Assembly: GCA_015904045.1 (NCBI GenBank)
Contig: JABMDG010000049.1
Span: forward strand, 15,320-23,626
Source of the DNA: Nitrospira sp.
GTDB taxonomy: Bacteria; Nitrospirota; Nitrospiria; Nitrospirales; Nitrospiraceae
DNA: 8,307 bases
Direction of reading: 5' to 3'
Part shown: positions 1 to 5,324 of the stretch, in pieces
Layout of the letters: each line of letters begins with the position of its first letter
How positions within the stretch are numbered: position 1 is the first letter of the stretch
Notes under the pieces: model-generated
Database searches by the model: none
Seen by the model: the letters and a program-made list of their open reading frames with translations, nothing else
Told to the model about the DNA's origin: nothing
Position numbers and translations under genes: made by a program

Positions 1-179
1 CGCTGATCAATGCCGATAGCGCGAACAACCTCCGGCTTAAGATCAAGCTTGAAGGGCTGAAGGGCGATGAGGCGGTGAATGCTTTGTTGGACAAGCAGAT
101 CGGCGGGTCGACGGGCGATGCGTTCAGAATTCAGGGAGGTGGGTCCGGAAATGTCACGCCGATCCGCAAACGGTCATAA
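1..179 (+). CDS. C-terminal fragment of an unrecognised protein
   Basis: An open frame enters from the left edge (first whole codon at base 3) and ends at TAA 177-179, giving 58 residues. The sequence begins LINADSANNLRLKIKLEGLK and ends in a Gly/Ser-rich stretch and a basic tail (NVTPIRKRS). I do not recognise the family. The tail carries no membrane segment or Cys/His motif. It is the only plausible plus-strand gene here and converges with the cytochrome gene, whose stop lies 27 nt away. The frame has no internal stop and the amino-acid composition looks protein-like, which supports real coding, but the start and most of the protein are outside the window. Confidence 0.6.
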   Translation, partial: LINADSANNLRLKIKLEGLKGDEAVNALLDKQIGGSTGDAFRIQGGGSGNVTPIRKRS

Positions 180-203
180 GAGCCTAGAGCATCTCGACGT
201 GCG

Positions 204-216
204 GGCTCAGTGAGCC
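204..216. terminator. Short palindrome between convergent genes, possible bidirectional terminator
   Basis: GGCTCA-G-TGAGCC is a 6-bp inverted repeat centred on base 210. It covers the stop codon of the cytochrome gene (207-209) and lies about 25 nt after the stop of the plus-strand fragment. There is no T-run on either side and the loop is very short, so a terminator role is only a positional guess. Confidence 0.25.
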
Positions 217-758
217 GGACCTGAATCAGTCTGTTGTTCGAGATACGCGGCAATCTTCTCCAGCGCCAATCCGCTCAGTTTCGATCCATACCACGCGGGC
301 ATCGTTCGAGCAGGATAACCGGGCACGATGAACCGTTCCGGCTCAAGTACTGACTCAACGACATAGTCATGAATCGTTCTGGCCTGCCCGCGATAGGCCG
401 GATCGTTCAGCCGTTGTGTGCCCGTGGTTCCCAGGACCAGCTTCGGGCCCACTTGCCCCTCAGCTCCTGGAATTCCAGGAATAACATGACACACCGGACA
501 TCCGGCGCGAATAAAAATATCGGCAATGGGCTCTTCGCCCGTCGTGAGAGGGATCTTCTCGGGCGACAGGGGCATGGCCTGGGCCGATCCCATCGCGACC
601 GGCGGACCTTGCGGCGCCTTATCCTTTCGGAGCGCCCAGAGGACACATAACAAGACAAGACCGATCGCCACCAGGACAACAACCTTTTCCGGTGGCCGGG
701 AGGGAGGTTCACTGGGATGACGGTCTGATTCCGCCTGCTTCGTTGGATGGACGTCCAT
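207..758 (-). CDS. Membrane-anchored monohaem cytochrome c
   Basis: The product (183 aa) is a c-type cytochrome expected to carry electrons on the periplasmic face of the membrane. Residues about 25-43 form one hydrophobic anchor preceded by a charged, proline-rich cytoplasmic tail. A Pro/Gly-rich linker follows, then the haem site CPVCH at 87-91. Met153 in 'RTMPAWYG' is the likely distal haem ligand. The order haem site, 'GPKLVLGTTGTQR', 'DPAYRG', 'TMP', closing helix is typical of class I monohaem domains that I associate with Nitrospira. The gene lies 142 nt downstream of the molybdopterin oxidoreductase and could accept its electrons, as the cytochrome subunit SorB does for SorA sulfite dehydrogenase; that pairing is inferred. 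The ATG at 756-758 has only a weak ribosome site. No other start fits the anchor. Confidence 0.88.
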   Translation of the reverse strand: MDVHPTKQAESDRHPSEPPSRPPEKVVVLVAIGLVLLCVLWALRKDKAPQGPPVAMGSAQAMPLSPEKIPLTTGEEPIADIFIRAGCPVCHVIPGIPGAEGQVGPKLVLGTTGTQRLNDPAYRGQARTIHDYVVESVLEPERFIVPGYPARTMPAWYGSKLSGLALEKIAAYLEQQTDSGPAH

Positions 759-829
759 GCTTCGATAGGAACAGCCTACTCGATCGCAGTGTACTCGGCA
801 GGTGGAATGAACTCAATGGGCGGCCGGCC

Positions 830-857
830 TGCGCAGACGCCTGGCGGCGTCAGCGCA
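830..857 (-). terminator. Strong GC-rich hairpin after the molybdopterin gene
   Basis: The arms 830-841 and 846-857 pair over 12 positions with a single A/A mismatch around a TGGC loop (core GACGCC-TGGC-GGCGTC). On the minus strand it lies 43 nt past the stop of the molybdopterin gene and about 70 nt before the cytochrome start. An 8-bp palindrome GGCCGGCC (822-829) is directly next to it. There is no U-run after the stem, so it may be a weak or factor-assisted terminator, or an RNA processing or stability element separating expression of the two genes. The rest of 759-900 shows no clear promoter. Confidence 0.45.
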
Positions 858-900
858 CGTTCCGTACGAGATTCAATGCTACTCAATCAACAGAATAGTT

Positions 901-1533
901 CTATATCCCCGCATACCATTCATACCCCTGATCCTCCCAATACCAGCCCTTTCCCCCGCCGATATCGGCCAGAGACTCGACCAACTCGATTTGCATAACA
1001 TACTTCGCCTGTTTGTACCCCAGTTGCCGCTCAAACCGCAGACGCAATGGTGCGCCGTGGGGAACGTCCAGCGGTACGCTATTGAGTTCGTACGCCAGGA
1101 TCGTCTGCGGATGATAACAATCTGCAAGCGCGATGCTCTCGTAATAAGCAACTCCTTCATCATCCAGATCGGCACAGTGAAACACCGCATAGCGGGCATT
1201 CGGCAACGGCTCGACCTGGTGCATTAGATCGCCGATCGGCACTCCGGTCCATTTCCCGATGGCGCTCCAGCCCTCCACACAATCATGACGGGTGATTTGC
1301 GTCCGAGCGGGCAACTCTTTCAATGCGGCCAGCGACCAGCTTCTCGGAGCCTGCACCAAACCGACAACTTCCAGCGTCCATTCAGAAAAACCTTGCGCGA
1401 CATGTTCGGCATATTCTTCCGTGCCAGGATCAGTATTGCCGTTCGCCCGAAAGATCTTCGAGATATCAGCCGCACGATATTCTTTTGCCAGTGCGTCTCG
1501 TGGAGTGATCGCCCGCTGCACTGTCTCCGTCAA
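901..1533 (-). CDS. Sulfite-oxidase-type molybdopterin oxidoreductase lacking its N-terminal export signal
   Basis: The product has one oxidoreductase molybdopterin-binding domain of the sulfite oxidase/YedY fold. Cys85 in 'TRHDCVEGWSAIGKWTGVP' is the expected molybdenum ligand. Further family signatures are 'YAVFHCADLDDEG' (115-127), 'HPQTILAYELN' (141-151), 'HGAPLRLRFERQLGYKQAKYV' in two blocks (159-179), and the family-typical C-terminus 'YWEDQGYEWYAGI'. Substrate is unknown; sulfite or sulfoxides are possible. The only available start is TTG at 1531-1533, overlapping the TGA of the repeat-protein gene by 2 nt. Homologs as I recall them begin with a Tat or lipoprotein signal. Here homology continues upstream of the TTG to a Trp codon at 1564-1566 ('WFPGILGKAERLTETVQR') and then stops. 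The domain is intact but the export signal is absent, so the protein is cytoplasmic, made by frameshifting, or non-functional. Confidence 0.8.
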   Translation of the reverse strand: MTETVQRAITPRDALAKEYRAADISKIFRANGNTDPGTEEYAEHVAQGFSEWTLEVVGLVQAPRSWSLAALKELPARTQITRHDCVEGWSAIGKWTGVPIGDLMHQVEPLPNARYAVFHCADLDDEGVAYYESIALADCYHPQTILAYELNSVPLDVPHGAPLRLRFERQLGYKQAKYVMQIELVESLADIGGGKGWYWEDQGYEWYAGI

Positions 1534-1919
1534 TCGTTCGGCCTTGCCAAGGATGCCGGGGAACCATCTTTCGTGGCTTTCATCTCGCCCTTCATGGCAT
1601 CCTTTGACGCTTTCACCGAATCCTTCTGGGCCTGCATTTCCCCCTTCATCGCATCATTCTTGGCTTTGATGTCATCCTTCATGGCATCTTTCGATGAGCG
1701 CATCGCATCGGTCTTGGCCTTCATCGCATCAGATTTGCCCTTTACCGAATCCGTACCGGCGTTCATCTGCCCCTTCATCTCACCCTTCATGGCATCGACA
1801 TCGGCCTGCATTGCGCCTTTCATGTCATGCCCCATGGTGCTCATATCTTCGGCGAAGGAATATACGCCTGCCCCCATCACAGAAGCCACTGCTGCGATTG
1901 CGAACAACATCTTCTTCAT
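1530..1919 (-). CDS. Exported protein of 18-residue helical repeats, C-terminus probably altered
   Basis: The product is 129 aa. Residues 1-23 are a clear Sec signal peptide (MKKMLFAIAAVASVMGAGVY, then SFA-ED as the likely cleavage site). The ATG at 1917-1919 is chosen because AGGAGG lies 6 nt upstream; a longer frame to 1988 lacks any such site. The mature part is rich in Lys, Asp, Met and Ala with no Cys. Three nearly exact 18-residue units occupy 67-84, 85-102 and 103-120, with a looser unit before them. Eighteen residues equal five α-helical turns, so a long amphipathic helix is expected, perhaps binding membranes, metals or a partner. The family is not recognised. The repeat breaks at Asp118, and the last residues (GSPASLARPND) are the out-of-frame reading of molybdopterin-gene sequence, so the original C-terminus seems lost. 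Confidence 0.8.
   Translation of the reverse strand: MKKMLFAIAAVASVMGAGVYSFAEDMSTMGHDMKGAMQADVDAMKGEMKGQMNAGTDSVKGKSDAMKAKTDAMRSSKDAMKDDIKAKNDAMKGEMQAQKDSVKASKDAMKGEMKATKDGSPASLARPND
1560..1721 (-). repeat. Three tandem 54-bp coding repeats
   Basis: Units at 1668-1721, 1614-1667 and 1560-1613 encode KAKTDAMRSSKDAMKDDI, KAKNDAMKGEMQAQKDSV and a third copy starting KASKDAMKGEMKATKDG. Units 2 and 3 are the closest pair. The third copy is cut at its end by the junction near 1566. Repeats of this kind can change copy number by slippage or recombination. Confidence 0.75.
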
Positions 1920-1980
1920 CAAGAACCTCCTGGTTAAGAAAACAGAGATGGTGATGGCTGCCTTCTGTAGCCACACACAA

Positions 1981-2445
1981 TCACTCATGCACCTTGGTGA
2001 GCGTCATCACCGCCGGCCAGTTGGCATCCGCCTGTTGGATATACCCCGGGACATCCGACAGCCATCGTGAACGGACGGCGTCACTATAATTGAGATACAG
2101 TGTACCATGAATCACGCTAAAAGCCGCGGGATCGATTGTGGCCTTGTAGCCTTTCGCCATCCCATAGGCACAGTAGCCGCCGTACTGCGGAGCATACTTG
2201 TCCGGCTCGGCAGCAAACACATCCCGATGCGCGGCTGACGCAAACTGAAACGTCGAGCCTCGATGGACTGATTGAAACTCCGGCAATCCCTTGACCGGTT
2301 TCTGCTCAGTGAAATACGCAACCGGATCGTAGCCGCCAATTGCAACCCCGTCTCTCTCGAAATAGTCACCGGCAAAGACCGTAGCGAGACCGCTGATCCA
2401 GAGGACAACCGCTGTGAGGACACAATATCGAACGCTTCTGGTCAT
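1981..2445 (-). CDS. Exported YHS-domain protein
   Basis: The product (154 aa) starts with a Sec signal peptide (residues 1-25, ending VFA-G), so it acts outside the cytoplasm. The YHS domain occupies about 32-100: 'GVAIGGYDPVAYF' (33-45), 'GSTFQFASAAHRDVFAAEPDKY' in two blocks (63-84), and 'YAPQYGGYCAYGMAKG' (84-99). YHS domains are short cysteine-containing modules, in several proteins linked to metal handling; this exported, single-domain form has no firmly established role. The remaining 50 residues are also typical of the exported family ('VIHGTLYLNYSDAVRSRWL'). The start at 2443-2445 is chosen because AGGAG lies 9 nt upstream and the signal peptide follows directly. It lies 40 nt after the dehydrogenase gene and 61 nt before the repeat-protein gene, consistent with one transcript. 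Confidence 0.88.
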   Translation of the reverse strand: MTRSVRYCVLTAVVLWISGLATVFAGDYFERDGVAIGGYDPVAYFTEQKPVKGLPEFQSVHRGSTFQFASAAHRDVFAAEPDKYAPQYGGYCAYGMAKGYKATIDPAAFSVIHGTLYLNYSDAVRSRWLSDVPGYIQQADANWPAVMTLTKVHE

Positions 2446-2480
2446 CGTTGTCTGCTCCTGGTCATTCATCATCAGCAGGG

Positions 2481-2496
2481 GGCTATCAGCCATCAG
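2481..2496. repeat. Small intergenic sequence similar to 5228-5243
   Basis: GGCTATCAGCCATCAG here matches GGCTATCGGCCATTAG (the reverse complement of 5228-5243) at 14 of 16 bases. Here it supplies the stop codon of the dehydrogenase gene; the other copy sits in the long regulatory gap. It may be a dispersed short repeat. With only two copies in view, chance is not excluded. Confidence 0.3.
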
Positions 2497-3622
2497 TTCC
2501 CACCAGCTCTTGTATAGACGCCTCATATGCGACATTGACATACACCTTAATCGCATTCCGCTCGGTCGTAAGCGTTGCGATCATTTGGCCATAGTTCTCG
2601 AGCCCCTCCACTGGATGAGTCAGCAGTTGAGACAACCATCCAGGATACTCCAGTTCTGCGCGGGCAAAGTCATAGACACCGGCTTCAAAGTATTCGCGAT
2701 TGGCGTTCACTGTTCCCATCACCAACTTGTTCCCGAGTACAAAATCGAGGTTGATCCTGTCCGACGGGATGGCATGGTGCCGGTCGCCGCCCGTGACGCT
2801 GGCCAACACAAGCACGCCGTTCTTCCCGAGCGATTCCATGGCCTCGAAGGCCACCGGCGAATAGCCGGTCGCTTCGAACATCACGTCGAAGGGACCGAAC
2901 CGCTTCGCGGCCTCTCGGATCGACAGATCGTCGGTCGAGATGTACCGAACCCCGAGTTCGTCCAGCAGATCAAGATTGCGCGATGGCCCTGTCTGCTTTC
3001 CAAAGCTCGTGACCTCACAACCCTTCATCCTGAGAGAAAGCGCAGCCAGTAATCCGACTGTGCCGGCGCCCAACACCGCCGCTTTTTTCGGCCTCCAGAT
3101 CTTGAACCGCCGTTGTGCTTCGTACGCCTGAATGAGGCCCTTCTGGATAATCGACATCGGTTCGAGGAGCACGGCCACGTCTTTGAGTCCCTTGGGAACT
3201 TTCACCAAATACTCAGGGTCTTCCACAAACAACTCGGTGAGAAAGCCGTGGCGGAGATTGATGCCTCGCTCGTAGTAGGTGTCCTCCAGCGTCATGTCGT
3301 ATTGGCCGATCTGATCGTAGAAACTGCCGCCGGGACGGCGAACGGTCGGCACCACAAAGTCACCAGGCGAGAATTCCGAGACGCCATGTCCGACCTCCGC
3401 CACTTGCCCGAAGCATTCGTGGCCGATGACGAGGAAATCATAGCCGGGAGGGGCCAGGCCGTATTCAGCCGCATTGATCTCCTTATCTGTCCCATCGACT
3501 CCGACGCGCAATACTTGCACGAGCACCCCACGCCCATTTGGAATCTCATGCACCGACGGCTTGGGCAGATCGGCAAGATGGATCGAATTGGCTTGCCCCG
3601 GAATGACCGCAACGGATTTCAT
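2486..3622 (-). CDS. Glucose-1-dehydrogenase-like medium-chain dehydrogenase
   Basis: The product (378 aa) is a zinc-dependent medium-chain dehydrogenase of the archaeal glucose dehydrogenase type, oxidising a sugar or polyol with NAD(P)+ in the cytoplasm. The N-terminal catalytic domain has 'RVGVDGTDKEI' (39-49), 'FLVIGHECFG' (63-72) and 'AVLLEPMSI' (150-158). The zinc ligands are therefore likely Asp43, His68 and Glu154. Asp instead of Cys at the first ligand also occurs, as I recall, in the Haloferax enzyme. The structural-zinc cysteine loop is absent and replaced by 'RRPGGSFYDQIGQYDMTLED'. The dinucleotide site is 'VLGAGTVGLLAALSL' (183-197). The ATG at 3620-3622 has AAGGA 7 nt upstream. 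The gene lies 65 nt after the anti-sigma gene. The true substrate cannot be read from the sequence. Confidence 0.85.
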   Translation of the reverse strand: MKSVAVIPGQANSIHLADLPKPSVHEIPNGRGVLVQVLRVGVDGTDKEINAAEYGLAPPGYDFLVIGHECFGQVAEVGHGVSEFSPGDFVVPTVRRPGGSFYDQIGQYDMTLEDTYYERGINLRHGFLTELFVEDPEYLVKVPKGLKDVAVLLEPMSIIQKGLIQAYEAQRRFKIWRPKKAAVLGAGTVGLLAALSLRMKGCEVTSFGKQTGPSRNLDLLDELGVRYISTDDLSIREAAKRFGPFDVMFEATGYSPVAFEAMESLGKNGVLVLASVTGGDRHHAIPSDRINLDFVLGNKLVMGTVNANREYFEAGVYDFARAELEYPGWLSQLLTHPVEGLENYGQMIATLTTERNAIKVYVNVAYEASIQELVGTDG

Positions 3623-3648
3623 GTCATTGTCCTTTATGTTGTGAACGC

Positions 3649-3663
3649 GCCAAGAGACTTGGC
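3649..3663. promoter_or_regulatory. Inverted repeat upstream of the dehydrogenase gene
   Basis: GCCAAG-AGA-CTTGGC is a perfect 6-bp inverted repeat with a 3-nt spacer. It lies in the 65-nt gap between the anti-sigma gene and the dehydrogenase start, 27-41 nt upstream of the ATG. No T-run follows it on the minus strand, so an operator or a mild RNA hairpin is likelier than an intrinsic terminator. I found no convincing ECF-type or sigma-70 promoter in the gap. Confidence 0.35.
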
Positions 3664-3687
3664 CGATTTGGACATCAGAGTTGTTGT

Positions 3688-3957
3688 CTACCGCCGACGG
3701 AGCTTCGCAGCGACTGCCTGCCGAACCTGTTCTGATTCGGACGGCGAGTCCACGGTCTGCGGCAGCAGCCTGACCAGATCTCGGACAGAGGCAATCTGCC
3801 CGACATACGCCCCGCAGCCGGCACAGGCAGCGAGATGCAACGCGATTTGCTGCTTACGATCCTCGCCGACATGCGCATCCAGGTACGCCGAGATCCACTC
3901 CACGACTTCTCGGCACGTAATCTCTTCGTGAACGGATTGTGACGCGTCATGTGCCAT
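3688..3957 (-). CDS. Soluble zinc-binding anti-sigma factor (ZAS type)
   Basis: The product (89 aa) carries an anti-sigma zinc-finger (zf-HC2) domain: Cys15 in 'EEITCREVVEWISAYLDAHV', then His41-xxx-Cys45-xx-Cys48 in 'HLAACAGC'. This Hx3Cx2C motif binds zinc, and its cysteines can make such factors redox-sensitive. Proteins of this class hold their partner ECF sigma factor inactive. There is no transmembrane segment after the finger, so it acts in the cytoplasm, unlike many membrane-bound relatives. The rest is a short helical region ending in a basic tail (KLRRR). The start at 3955-3957 is preferred because AAGGAG lies 10 nt upstream; an in-frame GTG at 4030-4032 would add 25 low-complexity residues and overlap the sigma gene. 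It lies 56 nt downstream of the sigma gene, its evident partner. Confidence 0.88.
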   Translation of the reverse strand: MAHDASQSVHEEITCREVVEWISAYLDAHVGEDRKQQIALHLAACAGCGAYVGQIASVRDLVRLLPQTVDSPSESEQVRQAVAAKLRRR

Positions 3958-4013
3958 ATCTGGAAGACTCCTTGTAGGCGGCCTGCCCCTCAGTCTCCCC
4001 TCATCGGATTTCC

Positions 4014-4742
4014 TTACACCGCTCTCTGACACCCCTCCAGGTAGGTCTCCACCGCCCGGCGCACTCGTTCCCTGGCCCGATGCAGCCTGACGTATAAATT
4101 CGTCTCGGTAATCTTTAAGATTTCACAGACTTCCTTTGCGTCAACCCCTTCGACATCCCGGAGGATCAAGACGTCTTTCAAGGTGACCGGCAGCGCCTCG
4201 ATGGCCCGGTTCATAGCCTGGACCGCCTGTTGGGAGGCCAGGAGCTTCTCAGGCGTCTGGTCATCCCATGGTTGCGGAGGAAAGGCCCAATGGCCTGCCC
4301 ACTCACCGGACCGATGAAACCGAGAGGGATCGACAGCGTCTTCCTGCTCATCGTCGAAGGTCTCGAAATCCGAGAAGGTGGTGTGGCGCTTCTCACGCAC
4401 GCCGCGGTCTTTGGCCTTGTGGATCATGATGCCGAAGATCCAGGTGCGCAGCGACGATCGGCCTTCGAATCGGTCCAGACTTTCGATCACCGCCATCCAG
4501 GTGTCCTGCACCACTTCTTCGGCCACCTCCCGATCTCCCACATGGCCCATGGCCATGCGAATCAGAGCCCCATGATGCTTGGTGACCAGTTCGTCGAAGG
4601 CCTGCTCATCGCTTTGTCGCAGTCGCGTAAGGAGCCGCTGCTCGTCGCTGGGCAACGACCGGAGCGGAACGGACGAGGTGTTGGACAGAGCACGGGGCGA
4701 CTGCCCGATTGACTCACTGCGGGTCGTAGCGGCTGCATTCAT
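4014..4742 (-). CDS. ECF-family RNA polymerase sigma factor
   Basis: The product (242 aa) has sigma region 2 at about 47-113 ('AFDELVTKHHGALIRMAMG', 'EEVVQDTWMAVIESLDRFEG', 'SSLRTWIFGIMIHKAKD') and region 4 at about 174-235, with the helix-turn-helix 'VDAKEVCEILKITETNLYVR' (200-219) for -35 recognition. It lacks regions 1 and 3, as usual for ECF factors. The 60-residue linker is longer than usual and contains an acidic stretch and a Trp/Pro-rich block ('GHWAFPPQPWDD', 150-161) that may define its subgroup. A disordered N-terminal extension of about 30 residues precedes region 2. The ATG (4740-4742) overlaps the STAS stop as ATGA, and its strong ribosome site GGAGGAGG lies inside the last STAS codons, so translation is probably coupled. 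Its regulon is unknown; downstream redox genes are candidates. Confidence 0.93.
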   Translation of the reverse strand: MNAAATTRSESIGQSPRALSNTSSVPLRSLPSDEQRLLTRLRQSDEQAFDELVTKHHGALIRMAMGHVGDREVAEEVVQDTWMAVIESLDRFEGRSSLRTWIFGIMIHKAKDRGVREKRHTTFSDFETFDDEQEDAVDPSRFHRSGEWAGHWAFPPQPWDDQTPEKLLASQQAVQAMNRAIEALPVTLKDVLILRDVEGVDAKEVCEILKITETNLYVRLHRARERVRRAVETYLEGCQRAV

Positions 4743-5011
4743 GATCGGCCTCCTCCAACGTGAAGCAGCTCCACGACGAAACGAGGAGCGCTCATAAGGG
4801 TGACTTGTTTGCGCGGGAAGTTGTTGAAGACCTCCACGCCCCTGCTATCCACGTAATCCAACCGGGAACATTCCAGAAACACGTTTTTCTTCTGCCGGAG
4901 AATGGACCGGCACTCCCCGTCAAGCAGCGCCGCCCACTGATCCGTGACTTTGCCTTCCAGTTTGAGAAGGACATCGTGCGCGCTTTCTTGAATCTTGGTG
5001 ATCTTCAACAT
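4739..5011 (-). CDS. STAS-domain protein, anti-sigma-antagonist-like
   Basis: The product (90 aa) is a stand-alone STAS domain similar in plan to SpoIIAA/RsbV antagonists: a β-strand 'VLLKLEGKV' (14-22), a helix with 'LLDGECRSILRQKK' (29-42), strand 'NVFLECSRLDYVDSRG', then 'VTLMSAPRFVVELLH'. Ser56 in 'DYVDSRGVEVF' is at the position normally phosphorylated in this family, so a partner-switch role is possible. However, the second helix after the serine is short ('VEVFNNFP') and no serine kinase or phosphatase gene is in the window. It is the first gene of the sigma operon, 48 nt downstream of a sigma-54 promoter, with AAGGGGA before its ATG. Being coupled to an ECF sigma gene, it probably modulates the sigma or its anti-sigma; how is unknown. 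Confidence 0.82.
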   Translation of the reverse strand: MLKITKIQESAHDVLLKLEGKVTDQWAALLDGECRSILRQKKNVFLECSRLDYVDSRGVEVFNNFPRKQVTLMSAPRFVVELLHVGGGRS

Positions 5012-5058
5012 CGCCGTCCCCTTTCTGCTCTGTGCAACCTGCGGATGCCATGCTATTC

Positions 5059-5075
5059 AGCAATCGCAATGCCAG
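5059..5075 (-). promoter_or_regulatory. Sigma-54 (RpoN) promoter of the STAS-ECF-ZAS operon
   Basis: On the minus strand the sequence reads C-TGGCATTGCGATTGCT. The consensus is TGGCAC-N5-TTGCW: the GG of the -24 box and the GC of the -12 box are separated by exactly 10 bases, and all conserved positions match except C to T at the sixth. The predicted transcript start is near 5048, giving a leader of about 37 nt before the STAS ATG. A second TGGCAT…TTGCA at 5033-5050 has 2 bp too much spacing. Confidence 0.75.
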
Positions 5076-5165
5076 CACGAGAGTCATGTGATCAGAACGG
5101 TGTAAGTCGTTGATGTGGAAAATGAAGCGGATTCCAGATCAAACAGGCGGCAGCCTGACAAGGCA

Positions 5166-5209
5166 TGGGATAAGTCCCAATATTTTGGGACCGTCCCAAT
5201 TAGTTGGGA
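5166..5209. promoter_or_regulatory. Array of TCCCAA/TTGGGA palindromes, probable enhancer site
   Basis: Two perfect inverted repeats, TCCCAA-TATT-TTGGGA (5175-5190) and TCCCAA-TTAG-TTGGGA (5194-5209), are separated by CCG. A third, TGGGA-TAAG-TCCCA (5166-5179), shares an arm with the first. Half-sites recur every 9-10 bp, about one helical turn, so bound dimers would lie on the same DNA face. The centres are about 125-155 bp upstream of the predicted sigma-54 transcript start, the usual distance for enhancer-binding protein sites. The adjacent regulator gene ends 116 bp away. The binding protein is not identified from sequence. Confidence 0.7.
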
Positions 5210-5324
5210 AGTTTCGAGAGGATAAGAGCTAATGGCCGATAGCCTATCGCCTATGGCAGGAGAGAGAAAACACTTGAAGGAATGAGCGGTCTATCTACGA
5301 TGGCCGCGCTTCACGAGCGACGCT

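Larger units (their letters stand above)
5012..5324. other. 313-nt regulatory intergenic region
   Basis: No protein-coding frame is credible here. Besides the sigma-54 promoter and the palindrome array it holds a small hairpin CAGGC-GGCA-GCCTG (5144-5157), a palindrome CGATAG-C-CTATCG (5237-5249) inside a sequence similar to 2481-2496, and two copies of CGCTTCAC (5307-5314 and 5321-5328) overlapping the end of the regulator gene. I saw no T-tract terminator for the regulator gene. Confidence 0.6.

Noticed and set aside
1560..1721. CRISPR-like array
   Set aside because: The repeated units are contiguous 54-bp coding repeats in frame, with no spacers.
1920..1988. Longer N-terminus for the repeat protein
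   Set aside because: It would bury the signal peptide behind 23 residues, while an AGGAGG site sits 6 nt before the internal ATG.
1285..2070. Long plus-strand open frame of 261 codons
   Set aside because: It is antisense to the repeat-protein, molybdopterin and YHS genes. Its Ser/Phe/Ala periodicity is only the complement of the 54-bp repeats, and it has no ribosome site or family signature.
3113..3931. Plus-strand open frame of 272 codons
   Set aside because: It is antisense to the dehydrogenase and anti-sigma genes, both of which have clear motifs and ribosome sites.
3958..4032. GTG start for the anti-sigma factor overlapping the sigma gene
   Set aside because: It adds only low-complexity residues before the conserved domain; the ATG at 3955-3957 has AAGGAG at good spacing.
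5033..5050. Second sigma-54-like sequence TGGCAT…TTGCA on the minus strand
   Set aside because: The GG to GC spacing is 12 bases instead of the required 10, so it is unlikely to be bound as a promoter.
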